From an uncultured Alphaproteobacteria bacterium (lineage in GTDB: Bacteria; Pseudomonadota; Alphaproteobacteria; RF32; CAG-239): a DNA stretch of 56,159 nucleotides. A program made the translations under genes and the position numbers. The stretch is taken from the NCBI GenBank assembly GCA_945835885.1, contig CAMAJR010000003.1, positions 1-56,159 of the forward strand, read 5' to 3'. Of the stretch, positions 25,971-35,505 are shown piece after piece. The notes beneath the pieces are model-generated. The model was not told where the DNA came from. It was given only the letters and a program-made list of their open reading frames with translations, and searched no databases. Numbering within the stretch: position 1 is the stretch's first letter; every line of letters starts with the position of its first letter.

Positions 25971-26090
25971 ATTATCCACACTAAACAAAAATATAGTGAA
26001 AATTTTGTTTTTATGATTTAAGATACACACAGCCGGTCGGCAAGGGAGAACTTGTTAGGCCAAAAATCAATTTTAAAAAAGGAATAAAAA
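25971..26090 (+). promoter_or_regulatory. hppA leader with a perfect DnaA box
   Basis: TTATCCACA at 25972-25980 is an exact DnaA box. An A/T-rich hairpin (AACAAAA/TTTTGTT, 25984-26011) followed by Ts could end the ankyrin transcript. AAGGA precedes the hppA ATG. No cluster of DnaA boxes is seen, so this is not an origin. Confidence 0.45.
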
Positions 26091-28538
26091 ATGTTTAGCA
26101 AAGCAAAAATTTGTAAAGTTGCTCTGGCAACTTTGACTATTTTATTGTCGACAATGAGCGGCGCTTTTGCATCGGAATTGGATTTAATTATTCCGGACTT
26201 AGCCAAAGCGACCTATAATTTTGCCGGCATTGAGGTTAACGGAAATCAACTGCTCTTAGGCGGTATGGGCATCTGCTTGCTCGGTATGATTTTCGGTTTA
26301 TGGGAGTTCTTCAGTATTAAAAGAATGCCGTCGCACACATCTATGTTGAAAGTTGCGGAAACAATTTATGCAACCTGCACCACATATATGAAACAACAGG
26401 CAAAACTTTTGTTTGTGCTTGAATTGTTTATCGGCGCGTGCATTGTCTACTACTTTGCCGGCTTGAACGGCACGCCGTTACCGCAAGTTGCAATCATTTT
26501 AGGTTGGTCTGTTTTGGGTATTTTGGGCTCGTTCACTGTTGCTTGGTTCGGTATGCGCATTAACACATACGCCAATGCCCGCACAGCGTTTTCATCGTTG
26601 AAAGGTAACGCTTATCCGGTAATGCATTTACCGCTTCGTTCCGGTATGTCTATCGGTGTCTTGCTGATTTGCGTTGAGCTGATTATGATGATGTTTATTT
26701 TGGTATTTGTTCCGCGTGAAACGGCCGGCGCCTGCTTCATCGGTTTTGCTATCGGTGAATCTTTGGGGGCTTCGGCATTGCGTATTTGCGGCGGTATCTT
26801 TACCAAAATTGCCGATATCGGTGCTGACTTAATGAAAATTATTTTCAAAATTGATGAAGATGATGCGCGCAATCCTGGTGTGATTGCCGACTGCACGGGT
26901 GATAATGCGGGTGATTCCTGCGGCCCGACGGCTGACGGTTTTGAAACATACGGCGTGACCGGCGTGGCTCTTATCAGTTTTATCGTTTTGGCTGCCGGAT
27001 ACTACTTGACGGCTGACGGTAATTTGGCGGCACATACTTATGCGCCGGATTTACAAGCGCGTTTGATTACTTGGATTTTTGCAATGCGTATTTTGATGAT
27101 TATCACTTCAGTGTTCTCTTATGCAATTAACGGCTTGTTCGCAAAGATTCGTTACGGCAAATCAAAGGAATTTGATTTTGAAAAACCGCTGACCAGTTTG
27201 ATTTGGATTACGTCGATTATCTCTATTGCCGTGACTTTCGGCGTGTCTTACTTTATGTTGCCGAAAGAATTGTTTGGCACAAATATTTGGTGGCAAATGT
27301 CGGTAATCATCAGCTGCGGCACTTTGGCAGCGGCAATTATTCCGGAATTTACAAAGATATTCACTTCTTCCAAATCACAGCATGTTGCCGAGGTTGTGAA
27401 TGCCAGCCGTGAGGCCGGTGCCTCCTTAAACATCTTGTCCGGTATCGTTGCCGGTAACTTCTCCGGTTTTTGGCAAGGTGTTGTTATGGCCGGTTTGATG
27501 GGGGTTGCGTATGTGACTTCGCTCGGCGATATTGGCGCGATTATGATTTATCCGACGGTGTTTGCATTCGGTTTGGTGGCCTTCGGTATGCTCGGTATGG
27601 GACCGGTAACGATTGCCGTAGACAGCTACGGTCCGGTAACGGATAACGCCCAATCGGTATTTGAATTGTCACAAATTGAAGATATTAAGGGTATTAAAAA
27701 GGAAATCAAAAAGGATTACGATTTTGAGCCGGATTTTGAACACGGCAAGCATTTGCTTGAAGCCAATGATTCGGCCGGTAATACCTTTAAGGCAACTTCT
27801 AAACCAGTGTTAATCGGCACAGCGGTTATCGGCGCGACAACGATGATTTTCTCGATTATTTTGCTCTTGAAGCTTGAACTGAACCTCATTGACGCACGCG
27901 TTTTAATCGGTTTAATTTTGGGCGGTGCCGTGATTTATTGGTTCTCAGGTGCGGCAATTCAAGCGGTTTCGACCGGTGCTTATCGTGCCGTGAACTATAT
28001 TAAAGAGCACATTAAACTTGATACCAAAAAAGCCGCTTCGGTTGAGGATTCTAAGACGGTTGTAAAGATTTGCACGCAATATGCGCAAAAAGGTATGTTT
28101 AATATCTTTATCGTGATTTTCTCGTTTGCGATTGCGTTTGCTTTCTTTGGACCGGAATTGTTTGCCAGTTACTTGATTTCAATCGCCGTATTCGGCTTGT
28201 ATCAGGCGCTTTATATGGCTAATGCCGGCGGTGCTTGGGACAACGCCAAAAAGGTGGTGGAAGTTGATTTGAACGAAAAAGGCACGCCTTTGCATGACGC
28301 CGCTGTTGTCGGTGATACGGTCGGTGACCCGTATAAAGATACGGCATCGGTTGCGCTTAATCCGATTATTAAGTTCACGACTTTGTTCGGTTTATTGGCA
28401 GCAGAAATGTCGGCAAAAGTCTCAGAAGAAAACCCTAATGTTGCATTGGGTATTGCTTGCGCATTTATGGCTATCGGCTTAGTGTTTGTATGGCGTTCAT
28501 TCTATGCAATGCGCATTGAGGCAAAAAAGATTGATTAA
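26091..28538 (+). CDS. hppA: Membrane-bound proton-translocating pyrophosphatase
   Basis: An inner-membrane pump that couples PPi hydrolysis to ion transport. The 815-aa protein has about 16 helices and a signal-like N-terminus. Key residues: D255-E-D-D258-A-R-N-P262 and I-A-D-C-T-G-D-N-A-G-D just after it (PPi and Mg sites), Y-G-P-V-T-D-N-A, and G563-N-T-F-K567. Lys at the latter position marks the K+-independent subfamily. The usual C-A-G-M-A-A-D-L-F-E-S/T-Y appears as C-G-P-T-A-D-G-F-E-T-Y, and there is a charged insertion after Y-G-P-V-T-D-N-A, so this is a divergent branch. The C-terminal G-G-A-W-D-N-A-K-K is intact. Confidence 0.95.
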   Translation: MFSKAKICKVALATLTILLSTMSGAFASELDLIIPDLAKATYNFAGIEVNGNQLLLGGMGICLLGMIFGLWEFFSIKRMPSHTSMLKVAETIYATCTTYMKQQAKLLFVLELFIGACIVYYFAGLNGTPLPQVAIILGWSVLGILGSFTVAWFGMRINTYANARTAFSSLKGNAYPVMHLPLRSGMSIGVLLICVELIMMMFILVFVPRETAGACFIGFAIGESLGASALRICGGIFTKIADIGADLMKIIFKIDEDDARNPGVIADCTGDNAGDSCGPTADGFETYGVTGVALISFIVLAAGYYLTADGNLAAHTYAPDLQARLITWIFAMRILMIITSVFSYAINGLFAKIRYGKSKEFDFEKPLTSLIWITSIISIAVTFGVSYFMLPKELFGTNIWWQMSVIISCGTLAAAIIPEFTKIFTSSKSQHVAEVVNASREAGASLNILSGIVAGNFSGFWQGVVMAGLMGVAYVTSLGDIGAIMIYPTVFAFGLVAFGMLGMGPVTIAVDSYGPVTDNAQSVFELSQIEDIKGIKKEIKKDYDFEPDFEHGKHLLEANDSAGNTFKATSKPVLIGTAVIGATTMIFSIILLLKLELNLIDARVLIGLILGGAVIYWFSGAAIQAVSTGAYRAVNYIKEHIKLDTKKAASVEDSKTVVKICTQYAQKGMFNIFIVIFSFAIAFAFFGPELFASYLISIAVFGLYQALYMANAGGAWDNAKKVVEVDLNEKGTPLHDAAVVGDTVGDPYKDTASVALNPIIKFTTLFGLLAAEMSAKVSEENPNVALGIACAFMAIGLVFVWRSFYAMRIEAKKID

Positions 28539-28566
28539 GTCATTGACTAAATCGATTTAGCCTGTT

Positions 28567-28604
28567 AAAACGGCGGCATTGAGATATATGTCGCCGTTTT
28601 CTTT
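28567..28604 (+). terminator. hppA terminator
   Basis: AAAACGGCG (28567-28575) pairs with CGCCGTTTT (28592-28600), followed by CTTT. It lies just before the MarC-family gene's ribosome site. Confidence 0.65.
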
Positions 28605-28617
28605 AAGGAGATGAAAA

Positions 28618-29232
28618 ATGCTTGAATTTATCAAAACTTTTAATATGACACAGTTCACCGGTGCATTTATTGTTTTGTTCGCGATTATCGATATTATCGG
28701 CACATTGCCGGTAGTGATGAACTTAGAGCGCAACGGGCGTATTGTGAGTGCTTCGCGTGCCAGTATCATATCGTTTGCACTGTTTGTCGGCTTTATGTAT
28801 ATGGGTGAGGCATTTTTAGGGCTTTTCAGTTTGGATATCTCATCATTTGCGGTTGCCGGTTCGATTATTATTTTTGTGATTGCGATGGAAATGGTTTTAG
28901 ATATCGAGATTTTTCACTCTAACAATACGGCCGGTAACGATGCTACCTTTACGCCGGTGGTGTTTCCGCTGATAGCCGGTGCCGGTTCATTTACGACTTT
29001 GCTCTCGATTCGCTCGCAATTTTCCGACTTCAATATTTTGCTTGCCGTTTTTGCCAATGTGCTGATTGTTTATGCTGCACTTAAATTTTCCAAAAAGCTC
29101 GAAAAAATATTATCGCCGGGGGTGATTTGCATTTTCCAAAAGACGTTCGGAATCATTTTGTTGTCGATTTCGGTCAAGCTGTTCACATCAAACCTAACAA
29201 TGATTATTGCCAATGTTTCTCACGGCTCTTAA
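28618..29232 (+). CDS. MarC/UPF0056-family membrane protein
   Basis: A 204-aa protein with six membrane helices. The family patterns F-A-I-I-D-I-I-G-T-L-P in the first helix and F-P-L-I-A-G-A-G-S-F-T-T in the middle are clear. Substrate is unknown for the family; the old link to multiple antibiotic resistance is not supported. AAGGAG precedes the ATG. It is convergent with rluD, seven bases apart. Confidence 0.88.
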   Translation: MLEFIKTFNMTQFTGAFIVLFAIIDIIGTLPVVMNLERNGRIVSASRASIISFALFVGFMYMGEAFLGLFSLDISSFAVAGSIIIFVIAMEMVLDIEIFHSNNTAGNDATFTPVVFPLIAGAGSFTTLLSIRSQFSDFNILLAVFANVLIVYAALKFSKKLEKILSPGVICIFQKTFGIILLSISVKLFTSNLTMIIANVSHGS

Positions 29233-29239
29233 GCCGCGA

Positions 29240-30214
29240 CTACGCTTTTTGCCAAGCGTTCAATCGCTGCATCAACTCAGCCATATCCGCAGGCAATTCG
29301 GAATCAAACTGCATAAACTGCAATGTGCGCGGATGTATAAATCCCAAACTTTTGGCGTGGAGTGCTTGCCGCGGAAAATTGTTGACAAATGTTTTGAGTT
29401 CGGTCGGTAGCGGTATTTCTGATTTTTTGTTTTTAACATAAACTTTGTCGCCGACTAATGCGTGTCCGATGCTGCTCAGATGCACTCGTATTTGATGAGT
29501 GCGCCCCGTTTCGAGATTGCACTGCACTAACGCTGCCGCCGAACCGAATGTTTGCAAAGTTTTGTAGTTTGTGGCCGCAAATTTGCCGCCGCTTGCAACC
29601 AAAGCCATTTTTTTACGGTCAAACGGGCTGCGGCCGATGTTGCCTTCAATCCGTCCGTCCAGCGGCGACGGCACACCGTAGACAACCGCATAATAAGTGC
29701 GTTCAATACTGTGTTCGGCAAATTGTTCGCTTAAAAAACGGTGCGCTGTATCATTTTTAGCCACTACCAACAGTCCGCTTGTTTCGCGGTCAATACGATG
29801 CACAATCCCCGGACGCTTAACGCCGCCGATGCCCGATAAATCACGACAATGAAACAAAAGTGCGTTGACAAGCGTGCCGTGATATGCACCGGCAGCCGGA
29901 TGCACGGTCATACCCGCCGGCTTGTTAAGGACGGCAATATCGGAATCTTCATACACAACATCGAGCGGAATATCCTCCGGTGTCGGTTCTGCTTCTTCCG
30001 GTTCCGGAACGGTTACAACAAACGAATCACCCAAACGCACTTTGTAGGAGTTATCGGTAATTGATATATCTTCACACATCACATTGCCGTTTTCGATTAG
30101 GCGTTGAATCTGCGCACGCGAAACATTGTCTATTTTTTGCGCCAAATACTTGTCAAGGCGCATTTTGACTTCTTTTTCCGTAGCTTCTGCGGTTATAAAT
30201 ACGTTTTCTTCCAT
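29240..30214 (-). CDS. rluD: 23S rRNA pseudouridine synthase, RluA/RluD family
   Basis: It isomerises specific uridines in rRNA. The 324-aa protein has an N-terminal S4 RNA-binding domain (R-L-D-K-Y-L-A, S-R-A-Q-I-Q-R-L-I), the motif D-I-A-V-L-N-K-P-A-G-M-T-V-H-P, and catalytic D142 in H-R-I-D-R-E-T-S-G-L, then G-R-T-H-Q-I-R-V-H. Length and S4 domain favour RluD over RluA or RluC. In many alphaproteobacteria rluD sits divergently next to rpoH; here 7.6 kb separates them. Confidence 0.93.
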   Translation of the reverse strand: MEENVFITAEATEKEVKMRLDKYLAQKIDNVSRAQIQRLIENGNVMCEDISITDNSYKVRLGDSFVVTVPEPEEAEPTPEDIPLDVVYEDSDIAVLNKPAGMTVHPAAGAYHGTLVNALLFHCRDLSGIGGVKRPGIVHRIDRETSGLLVVAKNDTAHRFLSEQFAEHSIERTYYAVVYGVPSPLDGRIEGNIGRSPFDRKKMALVASGGKFAATNYKTLQTFGSAAALVQCNLETGRTHQIRVHLSSIGHALVGDKVYVKNKKSEIPLPTELKTFVNNFPRQALHAKSLGFIHPRTLQFMQFDSELPADMAELMQRLNAWQKA

Positions 30215-30228
30215 TTTTTTAAGTATAT

Positions 30229-30270
30229 TTTATGATTTTTCTTTTATTTTATCATAAAGGCGATTATAAT
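30229..30270 (+). promoter_or_regulatory. Promoter and inverted repeat upstream of the coupling-protein block
   Basis: TATAAT at 30265-30270 is a perfect -10 box with a poor -35. An 8-bp inverted repeat TTTATGAT/ATCATAAA (30229-30236, 30251-30258) covers the -35 region and may be an operator or a terminator for either strand. Confidence 0.45.
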
Positions 30271-30314
30271 AAATTGCAAGAGCAGTTTATAAGATATGAG
30301 AAGGAGAGTATTTT

Positions 30315-31253
30315 ATGGCTGATAATGATTTTCTCAGCGAAGGTGATGATTTTGAAAAACTGCTGAACAGTTTTATTAACACAAAATTAGATGACGAAGA
30401 AGAATCCAAGCCGGAACAAACGGAAGTTTCCATTTCTGCTGATGATTTTCAACTTTCGGAAGAAGATAAAAAGGTAAATGCCGAAGCTTCCCGAGATTTT
30501 GAGCAAGAACTCGCTGCGACGTTTTCTGATGCCCGCGCCGCGGTTGAGGAAACAGAAAACGCTCCGGAACTCGGAAGTGAAGAATCGGAATTGGCACAAG
30601 CATTCATAAATTACCAGAATTCTATCAATAAATTGGCTGCAAACGCCGGCACAAAAACAGTGGACTGGCGTTTTGAAATTGACGGTTTGTATCCGAACTA
30701 TAAACCGAGCGTCGGAATGATTCTTGCCGGTGATTTGGTTGATGGTTGGACTTTATTGTGCGAAATGTTTCCGGATACTGTCGGTAAATTTTCGGTATCT
30801 TCAAGCGATGAAGAATTTTTGAATTTTGCCGAGACGATTCGTAATCAGGATTTACAGCTCGCCATTATTTCGTATGTTGAAATTTTGATTGATATGGAAA
30901 ACTGTGAGTTGTCATATCAGGCAAAGCTCATAAAATATCAGGAAAAACATATAAAGAAAATTATGTATGAAGAATATTTGGCACGCAAAGAACGTCAGCA
31001 GCGTTTTGTCGAAGAAGTAAAAAAGAGAAATTTTCCGATAGATGCCGAGCGATTAATCAGTTCATACTTCAGAGTGGCTCAAAAAGATATTGACGGCGCA
31101 TTTTTGGCCTTGACCACAAATCCGGCAATTTTTGCGCCGATAGACTTTTCAAAAATCAAACCGCGTTTCTTCGGTTTGGTGAAAGTTACGCCGAAAGACG
31201 GTATTCGTGTCAATATCGAAATCGGAAAATTTATGAAAAAACTCAAGGTTTAG
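30315..31253 (+). CDS. Hypothetical acidic protein, first gene of the coupling block
   Basis: A 312-aa soluble protein. The first ~100 residues are strongly acidic and low in hydrophobics, probably disordered (E-S-K-P-E-Q-T-E, S-E-E-S-E-L). The rest is helical, with a charged coiled-coil-like section (Y-L-A-R-K-E-R-Q-Q-R-F-V-E-E-V-K-K-R). No family is recognised. AAGGAGAG precedes the ATG. It lies on the same strand, 75 bp before the next gene, which has its own possible promoter. Confidence 0.75.
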   Translation: MADNDFLSEGDDFEKLLNSFINTKLDDEEESKPEQTEVSISADDFQLSEEDKKVNAEASRDFEQELAATFSDARAAVEETENAPELGSEESELAQAFINYQNSINKLAANAGTKTVDWRFEIDGLYPNYKPSVGMILAGDLVDGWTLLCEMFPDTVGKFSVSSSDEEFLNFAETIRNQDLQLAIISYVEILIDMENCELSYQAKLIKYQEKHIKKIMYEEYLARKERQQRFVEEVKKRNFPIDAERLISSYFRVAQKDIDGAFLALTTNPAIFAPIDFSKIKPRFFGLVKVTPKDGIRVNIEIGKFMKKLKV

Positions 31254-31328
31254 GACAAAAAGTTGTGGACAAAAAGCTTTTTTCGTGGTATATTTTAGGA
31301 ACAGATGAAATTTTAAGGAGATTTTCTG

Positions 31329-33491
31329 ATGGCAGGAACAATGGAAAATGCTGAATTTGAAGCGTTTTTAACGCAAATCAGAGCAGAAACACCGGATATG
31401 AATGTGCTAAAGGCCGGTATGGAAAAGTTCGGCATGGGCTTTTTTTCGGACAAACAAAAGCAAGAACTTCTTCATACAATGTTCCCAAAGCCGATTGAGA
31501 ATCCGAAAGATGAAACAGAAAAGTTAGGTTTTCAAGAACTGCGCGGCATCAAAAACACCCTTAACGCAATGCAGCAATTGTGTGCTGACGAAAATTCTCC
31601 AATCGGCAATAACGAAATGAAAGCGTTTTTAACGATGACCCACCCAAAAAGCGGCAGAAATGTTTTGACGACTGTTGCACTCAATACTTGGGCCGTCGAA
31701 AAGAAAGATAAAAAAATCAGAAACAAAGGAACAGATGAATTTGTAGCACGCTTAGATAAGCAAGAAAATATTATGATTGACATTCAAAACATTTTAGCTG
31801 ATGTTGATGCGCGCACTTTGGCAGAAGCCGCAAACACACCGGATGAATCACACGGTGTCGGTAATGAGCCGGTTCGCCGTTTGACGTATCGCGGACTGGC
31901 AGCAAAATCTCCGCTTTTGATGAAAGATAATTTGGAAAGAATGACCTCTGAGTTTGATAAAATCGGCAAAGAAAAGCCGGCACTGACAATTGGTGCGGCA
32001 TCCGAAAAAGAAGCACTGACAATCGAAGCCGAATCTAATTTCAAGGTGGGAGGCAACGAAAATAAGCAGCCGTTGAATATCAATCCGAATGTTCCGCCTC
32101 AAGAACAAAATACGAATGAAAACCCTGAAGAAAAGATAGCCACCTTGGAAGACGCCGGTCCGGAAAATAAAAAAGGGAAAAGAGGAACGCCGGATTTCGG
32201 TTTGGTTAAAGAGCAGGATATTATTGATTATATGTTTCAAAATTGGTTTTTGGGCGGCTTAAATCTTATGCTTGAAGGGACATATAAATTAGCAGACCGC
32301 GCTTTAGACGGTTTGTGCGGTAATTATGAAAACACACCGAAATCGAGTGCGGCCGCTACCTTAGGCGGCGGAGCCACGCGCGGTGCAACGGGCGGTGCAA
32401 CGGGCGGTGCGGCAAGTGGTGCGGCGGCGCAAGGCAACGACCAAACAAATGCTTATGCGGCGCAACTTGACGGTATAGCTAATCAATGTGCGGCCCGATA
32501 TATAAATACTGCCGACAATCTGATTGGTGATTCGGCTAAAGTGGCTGCGATTGTGCAATGTATTCAAAGACACATCGGACAGGAACCGGATAAGTGGACA
32601 CCGCAATTTGTTGCCGGTGAAAAGGGTGCGCCGAAAATGGTGTTTAATCCTAAAGCCCATATAGGGTTGATTAAACAGCTGAATGCGATTTATCGTAAAA
32701 ATCCGCAGGCGTTTAAAAAACGTATGAATATTTTGCTGAAAAATCCGAATATGGTTCGTGAAATGCTCAATCCGAAAACAATTGGACTTTCGTCGCAGTT
32801 GGCAACGATAAAATATGCGGTAAAACATCCGGAAAAAGATCTTGCCGGCGATAACAAAGCAAAAGGAAAAATCGGTAAAGATGCCTTTAATATAATGATG
32901 GAAATTACCGCGACGGCAGCACAAATCAGAGAAAAGAACGAGCAAGAATATCGCTTGCGCAACAATAAAGGTCCGAATGACAAGCTTGATGACAAGGATT
33001 CGAAAAAAATTCAAGAGTCTTCGACTCAGGAAATGGGAGCTTACATCGTCGGAGTTAGCGAAAAAGGGAAAGCGCTTAAAGATTTGCTGATTAAACAGCA
33101 ACAAGAGCAAGATGCTTCTAAAAAAGCGATTTTGGCACAACAAATTAAGCAAGCGCAAAAAGATTTTGACGATTTCTACGGTCAGTATCTGCCTAAAGGT
33201 AAAGAAGGCGAACGCGGCAGAGAAGGCGAACAAAAACCGGCAACGCTTCCGGGACCGGTGAATCTCACGGAAGAGGCACGGCGCAGAGAACAAACGGACA
33301 GGGCTACCGAGCAATTTAAGTCGATGGTAACCGAAGGTTTATCTAATCTTGCAGAACAGCAAGAGCAGAATCATACACGGCACCAAAATTTTGTAATGAA
33401 ACGTAATGAAATTCAAGGCAACGGTTCCCGTTCGCCTACGATGCAAAACTTCTTCAATAATGTATTGGGGCAAAACAAAGGAAGAAATTGA
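31329..33491 (+). CDS. Hypothetical low-complexity protein, 720 aa
   Basis: A soluble, mostly helical protein rich in Lys, Asn, Gln and Glu. Around residues 340-370 there is a Gly/Ala/Thr-rich linker with the repeat G-G-A-T-G-G-A-T, and near residue 220 a short duplicated A-L-T-I-x-A. The C-terminal 150 residues are Gln/Glu/Lys-rich. No signal peptide or membrane helix is present. It is followed after 3 bp by the two small membrane proteins and then the VirD4-like ATPase, so a role as adaptor, scaffold or substrate of that machine is likely by context. I do not recognise the family. Confidence 0.75.
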   Translation: MAGTMENAEFEAFLTQIRAETPDMNVLKAGMEKFGMGFFSDKQKQELLHTMFPKPIENPKDETEKLGFQELRGIKNTLNAMQQLCADENSPIGNNEMKAFLTMTHPKSGRNVLTTVALNTWAVEKKDKKIRNKGTDEFVARLDKQENIMIDIQNILADVDARTLAEAANTPDESHGVGNEPVRRLTYRGLAAKSPLLMKDNLERMTSEFDKIGKEKPALTIGAASEKEALTIEAESNFKVGGNENKQPLNINPNVPPQEQNTNENPEEKIATLEDAGPENKKGKRGTPDFGLVKEQDIIDYMFQNWFLGGLNLMLEGTYKLADRALDGLCGNYENTPKSSAAATLGGGATRGATGGATGGAASGAAAQGNDQTNAYAAQLDGIANQCAARYINTADNLIGDSAKVAAIVQCIQRHIGQEPDKWTPQFVAGEKGAPKMVFNPKAHIGLIKQLNAIYRKNPQAFKKRMNILLKNPNMVREMLNPKTIGLSSQLATIKYAVKHPEKDLAGDNKAKGKIGKDAFNIMMEITATAAQIREKNEQEYRLRNNKGPNDKLDDKDSKKIQESSTQEMGAYIVGVSEKGKALKDLLIKQQQEQDASKKAILAQQIKQAQKDFDDFYGQYLPKGKEGERGREGEQKPATLPGPVNLTEEARRREQTDRATEQFKSMVTEGLSNLAEQQEQNHTRHQNFVMKRNEIQGNGSRSPTMQNFFNNVLGQNKGRN

Positions 33492-33494
33492 TAA

Positions 33495-33980
33495 ATGATT
33501 AAAAAAGTTTTTCATTTTCTTTGTTTTGCAATTGCCAGTGTGCTGTGGATAGTTTCAGTCGCATTTATTTTACGCTGTTTGCTGTTGTTTGCATTCGGCA
33601 TTGACCCTTTAGCGCCGGAAACATACGCCGGTTTGGCCGGTTATTGGAACAGCGGCGGCGTCCTAAGGGGAGCAGATATTTTAATGCTCCTGATTATTAT
33701 TGCATATTTTCCGATATGTTCTTTAGGGTGCTATAAATTGTATCATTATAAATATATGAAGCTTTTAACCGTTCCGCTGAATAAGATTTTGAACAGTGGA
33801 TTTGACGGCTACGTTGCGCCTGATGTCAATATTAAAAATCTTAAAGTAGAAGAAAAAAAGACATTGGAACAAATTGTGCAAGAGCGGATTAATGAAGAAA
33901 AAAAGAAAAGTCAACAAGCCGGAAACAACATTGATTTTCGCAAAAATATTATTGAAAAGATAAATGAAACAAAAAAATAA
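33495..33980 (+). CDS. Small two-helix membrane protein
   Basis: A 161-aa protein with membrane helices at about residues 5-34 and 58-80 joined by a ~25-residue loop containing G-Y-W-N-S-G-G, then a short amphipathic stretch and a charged cytoplasmic tail (E-E-K-K-T-L-E-Q-I-V-Q-E-R). The layout is the same as the N-terminal part of the next protein and resembles the N-terminus of the VirD4-like ATPase. It starts 3 bp after the preceding stop. Confidence 0.75.
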   Translation: MIKKVFHFLCFAIASVLWIVSVAFILRCLLLFAFGIDPLAPETYAGLAGYWNSGGVLRGADILMLLIIIAYFPICSLGCYKLYHYKYMKLLTVPLNKILNSGFDGYVAPDVNIKNLKVEEKKTLEQIVQERINEEKKKSQQAGNNIDFRKNIIEKINETKK

Positions 33981-34046
33981 TCACTTTTTAATAAATTATA
34001 TGTTATAAACTTAAAGAGTGAATTTGAAACGAAACGGAGTGTGCAT

Positions 34047-35489
34047 TTGAAGTCCTTTTTGGCATTTCTTAGAATTATCATCGTCGGGATTCTGTGGGGA
34101 ATTGTCTTCACAGAGGGAATCCGCGTTATAATGTTGTGTAATTGGCACTTTGATATTTTCGGTAAAGAACATTGGCAACTGTTTGGAAAATTGTGGAAAA
34201 ACGGTTGGGCGCCGCATGACAGTAAAGAGTGGGCCTTGGTGCTTTTAATGGTAACGTTTATTCCGATGATTTTGACCGGTTGGTGGACCTTGAGTATGGT
34301 CGTTTGGGAAGATATTATCTGGAAGATTATATGCCTGCCATACGAACTCTGTAAGAAAGTTTTCAGAAAATCGACTGCAGCGACCACGATTACCAATAAC
34401 CGCTACGGCATTGTCAAACGCAAATCTTACAAACAGATTCGGCCGGCCGGTATCTCAACTTTGCGCATACCGATATCCGATTACGGCACAACGGCAATTT
34501 CTGCCCCGATGGCTTCTCCGACGGCGTCGGCTCTTGCCGGTTCATCTTATGCGCCGGCGGCACCGGCCTATGCACCGGCAGCAGAACCGGTTAAAAAGAA
34601 AACCGATGTTGCCGCTACCATTGATCACGCTTTGTTTAAGTTTGATGACGATGATGACGATTTTGATTTGGATATAGATTCTTTTGAAAAGACGGATATC
34701 CACAAAAAGAAACAATCCGCCGCTCCGAAAGCCAAAAGAAAAGTCGACTTTGACGATGACGAAGAAGACGATTATAAGCCGAGCAAAGCCGCAAAATATG
34801 ATTTTGATGACGATGAAGATGATTTTGAAGAACGCCCGATTCGCAAAGAAAACCGCACTGCTAAAAAGGCCGATGATAAAGAAAAGCGAACAAGCAGAAC
34901 CCGCAGTTCTGAGGCAAAAGAAACAAATCGCAGTGAAAAAACAACACGGGCAAAGCGTACAGAGCGTGATTCTGACGAATCGAATACCGTTCACAGTCCG
35001 GTTTATGATACTTTGTCTCAAAAGGGGTATGACGTTCTTACCAACATCGGTGTTCACGATACTCTGATTGATTTTGTCGGTGTTTCCGAGAATGAAATTT
35101 GCTTCTGTTTGGTGGATAAAGAAGCCGGTGATTGGCTTGCCGATGAAGAGATGTTTAATGGTGAAGAGCCGTTATGGTTTTCTGAAAACAGTCACCGTAT
35201 ATCGCCGGTTTGCAAGTTAAATACGGCGCGCAAAGTTCTTGAGGACAAACTTGAAGATGAGGGATTTGAGCAAAATCTGAACTTCTATGTAGTGGTTCAA
35301 ATGGCAAATATTATCAATGCCGATGATATGTTTGAAATTTGGAATAATATGAAAATCAATGTCACGCGCATTAATCGCGGTGCGCCGAAAGAAATTAAAT
35401 TATTCTCCAAGCAACTGACGGAAGTTGAAGATAAGTTGGCGAAAAAAGATTTGGATAAATTAAAAAGCGTTCTTAAAGGTTTGAAATAA
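34047..35489 (+). CDS. Two-helix membrane protein with acidic linker and C-terminal domain
   Basis: About 480 aa. The frame is open to a GTG at 34041, but the TTG at 34047 has GGAG seven bases upstream, whereas the GTG is only one base from it; TTG is preferred. Two membrane helices (about residues 4-27 and 66-92) enclose a loop with K-L-W-K-N-G-W. Then come an Ala/Pro-rich linker, two very acidic blocks (runs of Asp around residues 195-260), a basic Lys/Arg/Thr-rich segment, and a folded C-terminal domain of ~150 residues with alternating strands and helices. This may be a membrane-anchored partner of the coupling ATPase that follows 16 bp downstream. Confidence 0.75.
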   Translation: MKSFLAFLRIIIVGILWGIVFTEGIRVIMLCNWHFDIFGKEHWQLFGKLWKNGWAPHDSKEWALVLLMVTFIPMILTGWWTLSMVVWEDIIWKIICLPYELCKKVFRKSTAATTITNNRYGIVKRKSYKQIRPAGISTLRIPISDYGTTAISAPMASPTASALAGSSYAPAAPAYAPAAEPVKKKTDVAATIDHALFKFDDDDDDFDLDIDSFEKTDIHKKKQSAAPKAKRKVDFDDDEEDDYKPSKAAKYDFDDDEDDFEERPIRKENRTAKKADDKEKRTSRTRSSEAKETNRSEKTTRAKRTERDSDESNTVHSPVYDTLSQKGYDVLTNIGVHDTLIDFVGVSENEICFCLVDKEAGDWLADEEMFNGEEPLWFSENSHRISPVCKLNTARKVLEDKLEDEGFEQNLNFYVVVQMANIINADDMFEIWNNMKINVTRINRGAPKEIKLFSKQLTEVEDKLAKKDLDKLKSVLKGLK

Positions 35490-35505
35490 TCACTAAGAGG
35501 GAAAA

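Noticed and set aside
25971..26090. Chromosomal replication origin
   Set aside because: Only one exact DnaA box is seen here (a partial one lies at 31263); there is no cluster or unwinding element.
32361..33314. 317-codon - strand frame
   Set aside because: It is antisense to the 720-aa gene; the peptide is Phe/Arg/His-rich as expected from reverse reading of Lys/Glu-rich codons.
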